A DNA stretch of 64,000 nt, taken from NCBI RefSeq assembly GCF_905163445.1, contig NC_053202.1, positions 11,098,001 through 11,162,000 on the forward strand, given 5' to 3'. This document shows positions 44,641 to 55,844 of this stretch, piece by piece. A program made the translations under genes and the position numbers. The DNA is from Pararge aegeria (lineage: Eukaryota; Arthropoda; Insecta; Lepidoptera; Nymphalidae). Every line of letters starts with the position of its first letter. Within the stretch, counting starts at the first letter, position 1. The notes beneath the pieces were generated by a model. It was not told where the DNA came from, did no database searches, and saw only the letters and a list, made by a program, of their open reading frames with translations.

Positions 44641-46024
44641 ATCAATAAAAAACATGAAGACCTGCTGGACATATACTTACCGTGTAATAAAAACAATTAT
44701 AACTAATAAGAGGAAAATTGCACATTGGCAATACCTTTTTGAGTTCGCCATTTACTTTTACCTGCGGCATATAGGTTTGCTCACCTACTCAGACATATAC
44801 AACTGTATAACACGTTCATCAAGTTACAAGTGTTTTCTAATTAATTGAGGGGAAATTTTAATAGCGTTCTGAAACCTGTAACGTATTGCCTATTACGGTT
44901 TATAAAGATATCATATAACTGCCATAGCTTTAAGTGATTAGCTAGCTACTACCTTGGACTGTATAATAAATGACTAAAGGTAACGTACTCTTACAGGTAC
45001 GTACGTAAGTACAGTTAAAGTACTCTTACCTGTCAGAGATGTACTGTCTTGCGGAATAAAAAAGCCATACTTTTTATTATTTATTGCAAAAGCATTTACT
45101 TTTGTCCGCGATTTTTGGTTTTCCAAAAAAAAATTTTTGTACAGGGTTTTTGTGTATTTTTTTTTGTTGTTTTGGGCTACTGCCCTACTGTTGCTTTTAA
45201 AGTGCAACTTTTTTACATGTTATTTTTATATCACACGCTAGCTGATGCAATACTGATTTATTTGTCATTCACGCCGGTATACACATACATTATTATTTGA
45301 GTACCCACATTAACTTTATACAATATACCACATTATCTACTATTTTTTATATATTAATTATATCATGCTAATTAGTTGTACAATATATTCAATACCTTTT
45401 TTTTTTTTTGCGATATTTTTTTTTTGCATTTTGCACGGATGTTTTTTTTTTTTTTGGCTTCAGGGTACAGGGTAAATTGGCAAAAGGCAAAATTGACACG
45501 GGTATCGGGGCGACGCGTTTCAGGACGAGTTTTTTGCATGCCCAGCTTAGTGCTGCCTTATTTACAGATGATGGTTTTCCAAGTGAGTTAACTACATGGA
45601 AAACATTTGGAAACTTGAAAAATTATGCCTTTAAAAAAATATATAATAAGCTTAAAAAGTGCCGCCAGCTTTCTTGACGACGCCTAAGTCTCCGGTAGAA
45701 AGGCAACCGAACACGATACCACGATGTTTCTCACGGCTTCAAAGAGCCTTTTCTAGTAATGTAGCTCGAGGCAAGATTCTCGAAAGTTGTCCATTGACTA
45801 AGTGTCCGTAATTGCCAAGCTTTTAAGGCTCAAATAGTCTAGTGCGAAACTGGTCCATCGTCAGATCGGTTACTAATAAATAATAGCTCTGGCGTGCTTT
45901 AAACATAATTTGTATTAACTTTAATTGGCGAATACTTGGCTAACGAGTAAGTTATTATAAATTTATTACGGGCCTTCTATGTCGTAACTGTATGACTATA
46001 TATATAATGTACGTAATTATATGT
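44641..46024. other. No gene recognised
   Basis: Poly(T)-rich plus-strand frames at 45049-45300 and 45376-45677 look like chance reading of low-complexity sequence. Short direct repeats ACTCTTAC(A/C)(G/T) occur near 44987-45033. Confidence 0.3.
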
Positions 46025-46209
46025 TGAAGCGGCGATAGCCTAGTGGGTGAGACTTCCGTTTTCCTTCGTGGAGACCGAGTTCGAGCCCCGGCACGCACCA
46101 CTGACTTTTCGGAGTTATGTGTGTTTTACTTCAAGCGATTTGAATATCATTTGAGGAAACCTGCCTGCCTGAGAGTTCTCGATAATGCTTTCAACGGCGT
46201 GTGAAGTCT
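46025..46209 (+). mobile_element. SINE-C, 5' part (left of RTE insertion)
   Basis: GCGGCGATAGCCTAGTGGGT, GAGTTCGAGCCCCGGCACGC, ending CTTTCAACGGCGTGTGAAGT. The continuation is at 47783-47842. Confidence 0.78.
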
Positions 46210-46228
46210 CATCATCATCATCATCATC

Positions 46229-47400
46229 TCAACCAATTGACGTCCACTGCTGGACATAGGTCTTTTGTAGGGAGTTCCACAATGCACGGTCCTGGGCCGC
46301 TTGCCTCCAACGGCTCCCAGCTACTCGCCTGATGTCATCTGTCCACCTCGTTTGGGGCCGACCTACGCTGCGTTTACCGGTGCGGGGTCGCCATTCCAGC
46401 ACCTTAAGACCCCAACGTCCATCGGTTCTCCGAGCTATGTGCCCCGCCCATTGCCACTTCAGCTTCGCAACTCGCTGAGCTATGTCGGTAACTCTAGTTC
46501 TTCTACGGATCTCCTCATTTCTGATTTGATCACGTAGAGATACTCCTAACATAGCTCTCTCCATCGCCCGCTGAGTGACTCTGAGCCTTCTTATGAGGCC
46601 CATAGTTAGCGACCATGTCTCTGATCCGTAAGTCATCACTGGCAACACGCACTGTTCGAAGACTTTAGTCTTCAGGCACTGGGGGATTTTGGACGAGAAG
46701 ATGTCACGAAGTTTCCCGAACGCTGCCCATCCGAGTTGGATTCGGCGGTTTACCTCTTTCTCGAAATTGGACCTACCTAACTGGATCGTGTGTCCTAGGT
46801 ATATATACTCGTCTACAATTTCGAGTGCAGAGTTCCCAACAATTATTGGGTGGAGCGCAACATGAGCGTTAGACATAATTTTCGTCTTGCTCATGTTCAT
46901 ACGAAGGCCCACCTGTTGAGAAACTCTGCTGAGGTCATTGAGCATCGCATTAAGGTCTTCCAGAGTCTCTGCCATTATGACTACATCGTCGGCAAACCGA
47001 AGTTGAGTGATGTACTCGCCGTTAATGTTGATGCCAAGCCCGTTCCAATCCAGAAGCTTAAAAACGTCCTCCAACGCAGCGGTAAACAGCTTCGGGGAGA
47101 TAACATCTCCCTGTCGCACTCCTCGCTGCAGTTGGATCGGTTTCGTAGTCTGGTCCTGTATACGGACTGACATAGTGGCGTTTTTGTACAAACACTTCAA
47201 AACTTCGATGTACCGGTAGTCAATTCGGCATCTCTGCAGTGACCTTAACACAGCCCAGGTTTCCACCGAATCAAAGGCTTTCTCATAGTCCACAAACGCT
47301 AAGCAAAGTGGCCGGTTATACTCTTGAGTCTTCTGTATAACCTGCCGCAGCGTATGTATGTGGTCTATGGTACTGAAGCCCTTCTGAAACCGGCTTGTTC
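46229..47400 (-). pseudogene. RTE reverse transcriptase, palm/thumb portion (frame 2)
   Basis: Open from about 47395 (GFSTIDHIHTLRQVI) to TAA-type stop at 46229, about 385 residues. It holds palm motifs VDYEKAFD (first catalytic Asp), RQGDVISP and FADD (metal-binding Asp pair). It cannot be expressed with the upstream fingers part without correcting the 1-base deletion near 47385. No other interruption is seen, so the copy is fairly young. Confidence 0.8.
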
Positions 47401-47790
47401 AGGAGGCTGGAAGTCGTCGAACCTATTCGCGAGACGATTCGTAATGACTCTTGAGAACAACTTGTAGACATGGCTCAACAGCGAGATAGGTCTGTAGTTC
47501 TTCAGCAAGGTATTATCACCTTTTTTGAAGAACAGAACAACCACGCTCCTGTGCCATGCCTCTGGCGTTGTGCCTTGATGAATGACGGAATTGAACAACC
47601 GCTGAAGGACTTTAAGTATCGGTTTTCCACCCGCTTTCAGGAGTTCTGCTGTGATTCCGTCATCACCCGGTGCCTTGTTGTTCTTAAGTTGTTTGAGAGC
47701 CATACTAATCTCGTAAAGGCTGACGTCCGGGATATCTTCAGTGAAGTGTCGGGTCAATTTGGCTCTAGGGTCTTTAGCCAAACTTTCAAC
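47365..47790 (-). pseudogene. RTE reverse transcriptase, fingers portion (frame 1)
   Basis: Encodes LAKDPRAKLTRHFTED ... ITAELLKAGGKPILKVLQ ... FKKGDNTLLKNYRP, ending out of frame at EQAGFRRASVP. Comparison with 30960-31000 (EQAGFRKGFSTIDHI) shows the loss of one base. The open frame extends to 47865 only because it reads into flanking SINE-C sequence. Confidence 0.75.
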
Positions 47791-47842
47791 AGGTGTGAAG
47801 TCTATCACTCCGAAATCGGCCAGCGTGGTAGAAATTTGAAAT
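47783..47842 (+). mobile_element. SINE-C, 3' part (right of RTE insertion)
   Basis: CTTTCAACAGGTGTGAAGTC repeats the left border. It is followed by CGGCCAGCGTGGTAGA, matching the SINE-C block TTGGCCAGCGTGGCAGA at 13340. So the two halves flank the RTE with a target duplication of up to about 20 bp. Confidence 0.65.
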
Positions 47843-48296
47843 TTTTCAATCCACGTAGTAAACAATATCTAAAAAGAACTGTCCAATCAGTATCAACTCC
47901 TTATATCACTGACAAAGAATACTTACCTAATCGTTAAAGGAAGAATCGAAATCGCATTGTTAGTTGATTGATATGCTAAAGGTTAACGAAGAACATTTCT
48001 AACATTTTTTATTTAACCTAGCATTGAAGTCTACATAAATTTGGTAGCAATTGTGTATCGCTAATCTTTAAATGAGGGGTTTGCTGCTGTCCGCTGATGA
48101 GTTCTTTCCTCCATCTCCAACCACATTCAGATCTACACAAACTTTGGGCAAAATTAAACACATATCTTAACCTCTATAGTACAAAAATAATTATTAAATA
48201 AGTTATCATTTGTCGGAAGTTGAATTTTTTGTCAAATTAAGTTTACCTGACGCTTTGTCAATGCTATGTGCACTCGTAATTGACGTGCATATCAGT

Positions 48297-48439
48297 CAGT
48301 GGCGTGCACTTCATACATGAACAAAAGCACTGCATACCCTAAAAAAATTGTATTACTCATAAAGGGGAAGGATTTTTCCATTTTATGCCATTTTCCTTCT
48401 TTATGCATACCCTGGTCAAAAACCGTGTGCACGCCACTG
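48297..48439. mobile_element. hAT-type MITE, perfect 8-bp TSD
   Basis: 143 bp, CAGTGGCGTGCAC ... GTGCACGCCACTG, flanked on both sides by ATATCAGT (48289-48296 and 48440-48447). Third clear member of this family. Confidence 0.88.
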
Positions 48440-48447
48440 ATATCAGT

Positions 48448-49733
48448 CCATGTTTTTGTGTGTATGTGCTGTATTTTAACACGAGTAATATGCATGTTGT
48501 TAGTGCTTTTAATAATAATAAATAAATACTTACCTGGTCATTGAATACAAAAAGGTTTGCATGTTATCTTTATGCAAATTAAGTGCTTTTTTCTCTACGT
48601 CCGCTTTCCTTAATCGCATGAGAGCTACGTTTCTTACCCGCTAATTCTCGTGTAGTAGGTATTTTTTAATTACGACTTAATCTGAGCAGAGCAATTTCTT
48701 CAGTCTTCAGCGTATATTAAGGTTGCCTCACATTGGAAGATCGCTGATGCGTAGCGATGCGATGAATCTAACACCGAGTGTCGTGATAGGGAGAGTCGAA
48801 ACGCAACGTCTGAATGTCTTAATCTGGGATCGGCACAAAACGTTACAAGCGACATTGAAAAAAAAAGCTGAATCCCTTGCTATCATAAGCATGAGACGGT
48901 CAAAGGATAGAATTAAGGTATCCACCTTCCAGTTCCAGTACCAAGCTGTGTACACATTGTACACAGCTTGGAATTAAATTAAACAAAAAGTTAAAATAAT
49001 GTTAAAGTTTCAACAAAAAATAAACACTTAAAAAAGAATTTAAATAATAATAATATATAATTTATAATCCCTAAAGAGAAGAAGCCCAAATTAAAAACAA
49101 ACTCAATGCACAGAGATTTGATAAGGCTGTGGGAGAAGATCCCAGCGGAGAAAAATGTCTCCTGCTGTACTGGAGCTGTTTCCGAACTTGGTTGGCCGGA
49201 GCCGTTTGGTGTGCGTAGGATCGCTGCCAATGTGAGCATACCTTAATGCCAGTACCATATTGATCACATCATTACACTTTTGTCTCATTTGCATATGATC
49301 AATAGCAAACGAGCCCAGGTGTTTTTTTCCTTACAGCAATTACGTAATGGTGGAACCTGCATGACTGTCTTTACGTCTTTACTTAGGTACGAATACGTGG
49401 TATTTGGTGGGAACTCACAGTTTTTGTTAGTAAAGTGTGCACGATTAAATTGACTCGAGTTTAAATATGTATTACCTAAATAGGCTGTAGAGAAGCAAAG
49501 ACGTAGGTAAGAGGTTCTTAGTAAGTGATTTGTATAATAAGAAAAACTCAAGTGTGTATCCGTAAGTTATACTTCTTTGGCTTTAATCACAAATGATTCG
49601 CTCCCGGTATGCATTCAAATGAAGAACTGAGTAAGATAAAGAATAAGATATAACACGACATGAAATACTACGAGTTAAATTAAAACTCTTCAAAACTCCC
49701 CAACACCCATTTCAGATTTCAGATCAGATCTGA
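48448..49733. other. Mostly unassigned
   Basis: Includes a family L piece (49100-49215) and the hairpin at 48941. Opposed short frames at 48723-48977 lack domain signs. Confidence 0.3.
48941..48971. repeat. Perfect 14-bp hairpin
   Basis: CCAAGCTGTGTACA, loop CAT, TGTACACAGCTTGG. Could be a terminator-like or foldback relic; no associated gene. Confidence 0.6.
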
Positions 49734-49803
49734 GACACAAGCTACGTTTACTTTAGGGCTAGATGGCGATGTGTCTATTGTCGTTGTCGTAGATTATTTA
49801 TTA
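49734..49803 (+). mobile_element. SINE-A 3' fragment
   Basis: ACACAAGCTACGTTTACTTT and GATGGCGATGTGTCTATTGT. Further fragments of this family lie at 9662-9701 (-), 25996-26040 (+), 33929-33968 (-) and 55725-55795 (-). Confidence 0.6.
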
Positions 49804-50043
49804 TTATTTTTTGTTGTTATTCAATTTGCTTGTACGTTTCTCCAGATTTGCGGTAATAATTTGAGAGCAACTTTTGTAGGGTGTGTTACTCACGCTATCA
49901 TCCGTATAGAAATGAACGCTGTTAATAAGCAGCGTGCCATTGATATACAGTATGAATAACGTAGGTGACAGCAATGTGCCCTGTGGAACGCCAGCATTAA
50001 CTAACTTAGGTTCAGAGCAAACAACGTTGACTCGTTCGCGCAT
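49804..50043 (-). mobile_element. Non-LTR RT palm fragment
   Basis: Encodes LVNAGVPQGTLLSPTLFILY ... NSVHFYTDDSVSNTPY. VPQG..LSP.LF..YI and a DD-containing YTDDS are RT palm motifs (the usual YADDS has A to T here). Element clade uncertain (R1/I/Jockey group). It abuts a SINE-A 3' piece. Confidence 0.6.
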
Positions 50044-50117
50044 ATCATGATACTTATGTTCAAAGTATAAAATGATTTTTTTTGATTCAAATACATCGAT
50101 GTGTGGTCGCTTACTAT

Positions 50118-50460
50118 AAGAAGGCTCAGAGTCACTCAGCGGGCGATGAAGAGAGCAATGATCACATCAGGAATGAGGAGATCCGTAGACGAACCAGAGT
50201 TACCGACATAGCTCATAGTCACAAAGCTGAAATGGAAATAGGCGGACACATAACTTGAAGAAACGATGGACGTTGGGGTTCCAAAGAGCTGGATTGGCGA
50301 AAGGTAAGCACAGCGTTGGTCGGCCCTAACGAGGTGGACAGACGACATCAAATGAGTAGCTGAGAGTCGCTGGAAACAAGCGGCCCAGGACGGTGTATAT
50401 TGAAACTTCCTACAAATGACCTTTGTCAAGCAGTGGACTTAAATCGGTTAAAGTAATGTT
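50118..50460 (+). mobile_element. RTE-type LINE 3' end, degraded
   Basis: Plus-strand sequence GAGGAGATCCGTAGACGAAC, CCAGAGTTACCGACATAGCT, GGTCGGCCCTAACGAGGTGG follows the RTE C-terminus with frameshifts and a degenerate tail GTTGATGATGACA. The long minus-strand open frame here (50136-50429) is a shadow. Confidence 0.65.
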
Positions 50461-50499
50461 GATGATGACATTGATTCATACATCACATAAAAACATGTT

Positions 50500-50640
50500 C
50501 ATAGTAGTGAGATGATGGCGATAACTACATTCGTAAAATTAATAATAAAGCTGCGAGGGTTTCCAACGCGTCCTGAAGAAGAAGCCCACAACAAACTTAG
50601 CTGGGTGTTTTATTGTTAGCACCTTATCATACTGTCATTT
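50500..50640 (-). mobile_element. LINE D 3' fragment
   Basis: Plus-strand GAGGGTTTCCAACGCGTCCT, GAAGCCCACAACAAACTTAG, GCTGGGTGTTTTATTGTTA are the reverse complement of the D 3' UTR. Confidence 0.45.
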
Positions 50641-50747
50641 AAAACTATTTAAAGCAACCTGCTTCGAGTACGTTTACGTAATCCTTTACAAAGCTCTATC
50701 ATAGAATTGTATAAGCTAAAATTTAATGCAAACTTTTTCTTTAAAGT

Positions 50748-51053
50748 ATCATCAAATCAACCAATTACCGGCCCACTACAGGGCACGAGTCTCGTACCGC
50801 GATGAGAAGGGTTGAAGCCATGCTCCATCACGCTGGCCAAGTGTGGATTGGTGGACTTCACAAGCCTATGAGAACATTATAGAGAACTCTCAGATATGCA
50901 GGTTTCCTCACGATGTTTTCCTTCACCGTTGAAGCAAGTGATATTTGAATTACTTTAAACGCACATCATTTCGAAAAATTAGAGTTGCGTGCTGGGATTC
51001 GAACTTGACCCCTTAAACTCAAGCTGAAGTCCTCACCAATGGGCTATCACCGT
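50748..51053 (-). mobile_element. SINE-C
   Basis: Tail ATCATCAAATCAACCAATTA, GGTTTCCTCACGATGTTTTC, head GGGCTATCACCGT. Confidence 0.75.
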
Positions 51054-51388
51054 ACCCACTTTAATGTATTACTAAATACTTCATATAAAAATCAATTTCC
51101 GATCGTGAAGAAACACTTTATAACCCTAATAACATTTTGCAAGTTTTATTAAGTACGAACATAAGTAATCATTTTGTCGCAGTTTTCTGCGTGATTACTG
51201 AACTTTTTAATAATATTTTATCGCGCTGGGTAATAAATTCAAATCAATTTTCTTCGTCACGAGGGCCGTTGAGTTTAATTAATCTATTTTACTGAATAAT
51301 CGATAAAATAACTAATCGATTTATGCGAAACGATTATTAAGACAACGCTTCAGTTAGGCGTAGATACGTGTTTGGTTTTTAGGTAGGT

Positions 51389-51607
51389 TGAGCCACTATA
51401 AAGCACGCGTGTCTCACATTGAGGAAGGGTAGGATTTGTAGAATTTACACTATTAGGTACGCAGGTTTCTTCACGATGTATTCCTTCATCGTTCAAGCAA
51501 GATATTTGATTCTTTAAAACGTAAATAACACTGAAAGTTGCGTGACGGAGTTTAAACTGAGTTCTTTTGAAGGGATGCGTCTTACCTACTAGGCTATCGC
51601 CACGAGG
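51389..51607 (-). mobile_element. SINE-C, degraded
   Basis: ACTATTAGGTACGCAGGTTT, CTTCACGATGTATTCCTTCA, ACTAGGCTATCGCC. Followed by a family J piece. Confidence 0.55.
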
Positions 51608-52073
51608 CACAAATATAAATCGAAAGCCTATTGAAGTCCAACGCTGGACTAAAGGTGTCTTCCAACGAGAGGGTTAGCCAATGATCATCGTACTGTTCAG
51701 ACGGGTTCGTGATCGCAGTACAAAGAAATAGAAAGTCATTATTGCACATAAAAATAGAAAGCTAGGTTAACAAAACAAACGATAATACTAAATATATGCG
51801 CAAAGGCGGCCTTATTGCTTGAAGCGATCTCCTCCAGACAACCTGCGGTTGAAGAAACATGTTACATGAAACGGTGAAATTTGGTAGATAGAATAGTAAA
51901 CAGATAAATCAACTATAAGCTTTTGCCCAGCATTGGGACTCGACAGTAATAATTTATATTAAGTTAAAAAATACCAAAAATATACGCTTGGTATTAAAAA
52001 ACCAAACTAATTTCTAATATTTTCTTGTTAGTTTAGTTTATTTACAAAATAATCCAAAAATTAACATCATTCA

Positions 52074-52200
52074 AGAAATCGCTATAAAGCGATAAGGCCG
52101 CCAATATTGTATACTTTGTCTTGTTATACTTTTCTTTTTTTTCTTTGTACTTTTTGTGGTGTGCAATAAAAGTATATTCATTCATTCATTCATCATTCCT
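52074..52200 (+). mobile_element. LINE M 3' end with (ATTC)n tail
   Basis: TCGCTATAAAGCGATAAGGC, TTTTTGTGGTGTGCAATAAA (poly(A)-signal-like), tail ATTCATTCATTCATCATTC. Others: 16660-16775 (+), 43440-43575 (-), 51760-51870 (-). Confidence 0.6.
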
Positions 52201-52405
52201 GCCTTATCGACTATAGATGAAGATAATATAAATTTACAAAAATCTTATTTTTCAAATTAAAAATTGAAATAATCTTATCAAATTAGTATGCTTTCATCGG
52301 TCCTAGATATATCTACAAAGTTTGAACGAAATAAGACCGTTTGAAGAGCGTCAAAATCAAGTCCAAAGGAGTCGGTTACAAACATACAAACAAACATAAA
52401 GCTAA

Positions 52406-52702
52406 TATCATCGTCAACATAATGTCGACCCATCAACGGCCCACTTCAGGCCAGGGGTCTCCACCCAAAATATGAAGGGGTTAATGCCTTAGTTCACCAC
52501 GTTGACCCAGTGCGGATTGGTGGACTCCACATACCTTTGAGAACATTATGTAGAACTCTCAGGCATGCAGGTTTCCTCACGATGTTATCCTTCACCGTCG
52601 AAGCAAGTGATATTTTTAACTACTCAAAACGCAAATAACTTAGAGATGTGTGCTGGGATTCGAACTCGGCTCCCCGAACTGAAGTCGAGCTCCTACCCAC
52701 TG
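52406..52702 (-). mobile_element. SINE-C
   Basis: ATCATCGTCAACATAATGTC tail, AGTGCGGATTGGTGGACTCC, GGGATTCGAACTCGGCTCCC. Confidence 0.75.
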
Positions 52703-53204
52703 TAAAAACGATGTTTGTCTTACAGTAGGACATTAATAGGTTAGTGAAGATAATGACGATTAATTCAGTTGGCTTCTGTGTAGATGCACCTTAACGTTAT
52801 CAATTGTTGGTAATTTAACAGGAATTTTATTGGTTTGAATTAATCTCAGTCACGCCATTTTTATTAATGACTGCTGCTTGCGACTTCGTTCGTGGTAATT
52901 TTAATGTTTATACCTTAGTCATTCTCTGACCCCTGAAAACACTATGCAAATAAACATGGCGATCTGTTATTGTTCCGTGAAAAACAAAAAAAACGTGTGT
53001 GTGCGTGAGTTCGAAGTTTCTTCATAGAAAATCTTTTCAAAAATTTTATCATTCGCCTTATTCTACGTTTTCAGAAAAAACGGCACTAATAATAGAAAAA
53101 GGGTATTGAAATTTTTAATATAACGCATTATCTAGTTACAACCAAGTTTCACTGATCATTGAAATTTGAGAATTTCGTACAATTGAATCAATTGTACGAA
53201 AGAA

Positions 53205-53475
53205 GAAGAAGTTGCGAAGCTGAAGTGGTAATGGGTGGGGCACATAGCTCGGAGAACCGATGGACGTTGGGGTCTTAAGGTGCTGGAATGGCGACCCCGC
53301 ACCGGTAAACGCAGCGTAGGTCGGCCCCAAACGAGGTGGACAGATGACATCAGGCGAGTAGCTGGGAGCCGTTGGAGGCAAGCGGCCCAGGACCGTGCAT
53401 TGTGGAACTCCCTACAAAAGACCTATATCCAGCAGTGGACGTCAATTGGTTGAGATGATGATGATGATGATGAAT
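53205..53475 (+). mobile_element. RTE-type LINE, 3' end only, with TSD
   Basis: Encodes GHIARRTDGRWGLKVLEWRP ... RVAGSRWRQAAQDRALWNSL to the stop, then (GAT)6. Flanks TTGAATCAATTGTACG and GATGAATCAATTAAATCG suggest a TSD of about 9 bp (GAATCAATT). The protein is nearly identical to the end of the 46229 copy, so the insertion is recent. Confidence 0.8.
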
Positions 53476-53667
53476 CAATTAAATCGATAGAATGAGCCCG
53501 CAGACTTTGACAATTCAAAGTGTATGTACACTGTCAAAACTTTTTTGAAAAACTCAACTTTTGACTATAGCTAACTTCAGGGTGTCGGTTTTTTGTGACG
53601 GTGTGCGCGCGTATCGTAAAATGTGAATTTTACGATACGATCATAATTTTTCCGTGACGCGCCAAAA

Positions 53668-53858
53668 GAAGCAAAAAAGAACACCCCGCTAAGTTGGTTG
53701 TGGGCTTTTTCTTAGACCAGGGCGCGTTTGGAAACGTCGCCATCGTCTCACTACCGTGTACACATTTCTCATGTAATGTGCCATCACAGTGCCATCTATT
53801 GTACCTTAATTATTAAATTTGGCCTACTTTAATAAAGTTATTTTTGACTTTGAAGTTT
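53668..53858 (+). mobile_element. LINE D 3' end
   Basis: ACACCCCGCTAAGTTGGTTG, CAGGGCGCGTTTGGAAACGT, ATTTTTGACTTTGAAG tail. Ends beside a family L element. Confidence 0.55.
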
Positions 53859-53859
53859 T

Positions 53860-54050
53860 CTCTTCGGGGAAAGGGTAATAATTGATCTTCTCTCAAAGCT
53901 TTATCAACTCTCAGAGCACTGGCCCACAAGTGGAACTAATATGTGTGTTACGGGGGTAAACTTCTGCTATTCGTGTCCCCAGTAAAGGGGGGTCTATTAA
54001 GGTCCCACTACTGCCTAGTAGTGGGACATTAATAGACCCCTCTTTACTGA
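53860..54050. mobile_element. Family L foldback element with 32-bp hairpin
   Basis: GCTTTATCAACTCTCAGAGC then ACTGGC is the shared family L block. The hairpin CAGTAAAGGGGGGTCTATTA ... (53980-54011) pairs with 54018-54049 with two mismatches. Relatives at 15457-15690, 23083-23240 (inverted), 49100-49215 and short pieces at 12240-12310 and 39540-39610. Confidence 0.55.
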
Positions 54051-54379
54051 TGACCAATGACGATGTCAGCCTAGTTAAAATACCATTTGAGCAATGCAGC
54101 TCCATAACGCTAATTGCCAGCAACTAGTGATGGAACTCCGTACTTATGGCTCAAAGAAAAACATTTTAAGCCGCTCGCAATCAATACAATCGTTACATAC
54201 TTGAGAATGTTTGACGTTCTGCTCATACATCTAATGGGGTGACCATATTCGTTATGAAAAGCAGTACAGTTCTGTGGGTGGGTCGGTCCCCGATATTTTT
54301 TTATTTTGCTATTAATTATTTATTTATTTGCTTAAGGACCCATATAAGAACTATTACTAATACTATAGAAAAATCTTAA

Positions 54380-54570
54380 TATATATAAATCTCCTGTCAC
54401 GATGTTTGTCCTCAATGGACTCCTAAACTACTTAACCGATTTTAAATTAAATTGGCATACCGTGAGCAGTCTGGTCCAACTTAAGAGATAGGATAGCTTA
54501 GATCTTTAATTATAGTCGCAATTTTATTTTATTGCAAATTATTTGTCTTTAATTAATTGACAGTCACATG

Positions 54571-54602
<32 letters not shown>

Positions 54603-54686
54603 CTATATACTACTATACTCATTTAAGGCTTAGCGATACTGAATACTTTGAAAAAAAACGCAGACGAAGTCGCGGGCAACAGCTAG
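54380..54686 (+). mobile_element. Mosaic Helitron-like element
   Basis: The left part (TATATAAATCTCCTGTCACG) resembles another Helitron head. The right part (TCATTTAAGGCTTAGCGATA ... GACGAAGTCGCGGGCAACAG then CTAG) is the 3' end of family H. A (TA)n tract at 54576-54603 lies in between. Confidence 0.5.
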
Positions 54687-55011
54687 TTATAAATATAAAA
54701 CAATTCTACCGTATAAAAATAACAATTATAAGATACTTTATTTAAATATAAACGTTTGAGGTTTTGACTCGTTAGTTTATCTCATTAGGATTTTCTAGTA
54801 ACTTTTATAAATTTGCCAGTTAGTGTTTGTCTATCACCTCCATACATTATTTGCGGTAAGTTAACAACTGTGGCTATCAAATCATGCGTTTTGTATGAAG
54901 TCGACCTGTTGTCAACTTGTTGGATAAATTACTGAATCGTTCAGCAGGTCTGATTATCTTTTTCATTTTGTACCTCTTTACAAAATCTGCTAACTTTAAA
55001 ATCACATTTTC

Positions 55012-55304
55012 ACCGCCCCACTACAGGGCACGGGTCTCCTCCCGCAATGGGAAGGGGTTAAAGCCGTAGTCCACCACGCTTGACCAGTGCGGATTGGTGG
55101 ACTTCACACACCTTTATTAACAATATCGAGAATTCTCAGGTATGTAATTTTTTTCACGATGTTTTCTTTTATCGATACAAGCAAGTGATATTTTAACTAA
55201 TCAAAACGCACATAACTTGGAACAGTTCGATGTGCGTGCTGAGATTCGAACTCGCTCCCCCTAAAGTGAAGTAGAAGTCCTACCCACTGGGCTCTCACCG
55301 CTTC
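55012..55304 (-). mobile_element. SINE-C
   Basis: CCCCACTACAGGGCACGGGT, CCAGTGCGGATTGGTGGACT, CCCACTGGGCTCTCACCGCT. Confidence 0.78.
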
Positions 55305-55384
55305 ATTATGCTTTAAGGACCAGTATCGACGTGAAAACTAGGAAACGTCCGATATAAATAAAAACCGTTGTCGCTGTACATATA

Positions 55385-55600
55385 ATAGAATCCCTTATTA
55401 AAGTTCTTTTTCGATCGCCATTCAGTTTTTATTTATCATTCGCTCATTGAGGGTATCGTTCATTCACAGGAATCCCGTCGGAAATGACAACTCGATGATT
55501 GACAGTTCAATGTGCGGCTTGGTGTTCTCGGGAAATTGCAATTAGCAGTAATTAGCTGGGACACCGTGTTGCCTTTGTTAAGTGGTATGTTGGGTCAAGC
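55385..55600. promoter_or_regulatory. Repeat-free block with PBX/MEIS-type and homeodomain sites
   Basis: TGATTGACAG at 55496-55505 is the classic composite PBX-MEIS (Exd-Hth) site. Nearby GCAATTAGCAGTAATTAGCT has two homeodomain cores. No transposon similarity is seen in this 200-bp block. Function is inference only. Confidence 0.3.
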
Positions 55601-55844
55601 AACTGCACTGGGCTACGGAAGTGGTTTTTGTTAACTCTAGACTCCAAAAGGAGGCTTTGATTTATCAGTTTTCTAATGCATGTGTATGAACTGTTTCTGC
55701 AACAGATTTTTCACATTCACAGTATATACATTCTACGACAATACACACAGCGCCATCTAGCCCTAAAGTAGACGTAGCTTGTGTTATTGGGTATTGCAAG
55801 AGCTTATTGTGATAACGTCTTTTGAGTTTGTTCGGTGAAACGCG

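Larger units (their letters stand above)
46210..47790 (-). mobile_element. RTE-type LINE, 5'-truncated, near-intact reverse transcriptase
   Basis: On the minus strand, RT domain blocks run KLTRHFTEDIPDV, KNNKAPGDDGITAELLKAGG, NYRPISLLSHVYKLFSRVI, then after a frameshift IDHIHTLRQVIQKT, LAFVDYEKAFDSVE, GVRQGDVISPKLF, the catalytic FADD in LRFADDVVIMAE, and the C-terminal thumb/RTE tail (GKRSVGRPQTRWTDDIRR) to the stop at 46229. A one-base deletion near 47385 separates the two frames (47365-47865 and 46229-47293). The endonuclease domain is missing. The 3' tail is (GAT)n, as in RTE/BovB elements. It is inserted in a SINE-C. Confidence 0.85.

Noticed and set aside
44392..44696. Two overlapping minus-strand frames
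   Set aside because: Antisense to the R1-like LINE C-terminal remnant (TSLPEALGDLGGLLSFWSEL).
45376..45677. Plus-strand frames rich in Phe
   Set aside because: Poly(T) low complexity; no domain, no splice context.
46301..47219. Plus-strand frames of 70-106 codons
   Set aside because: Shadows of the minus-strand RTE reverse transcriptase.
48723..48977. Opposed 78- and 84-codon frames as a possible small gene
   Set aside because: No recognisable domain and the frame ends in a hairpin; nothing to separate it from chance.
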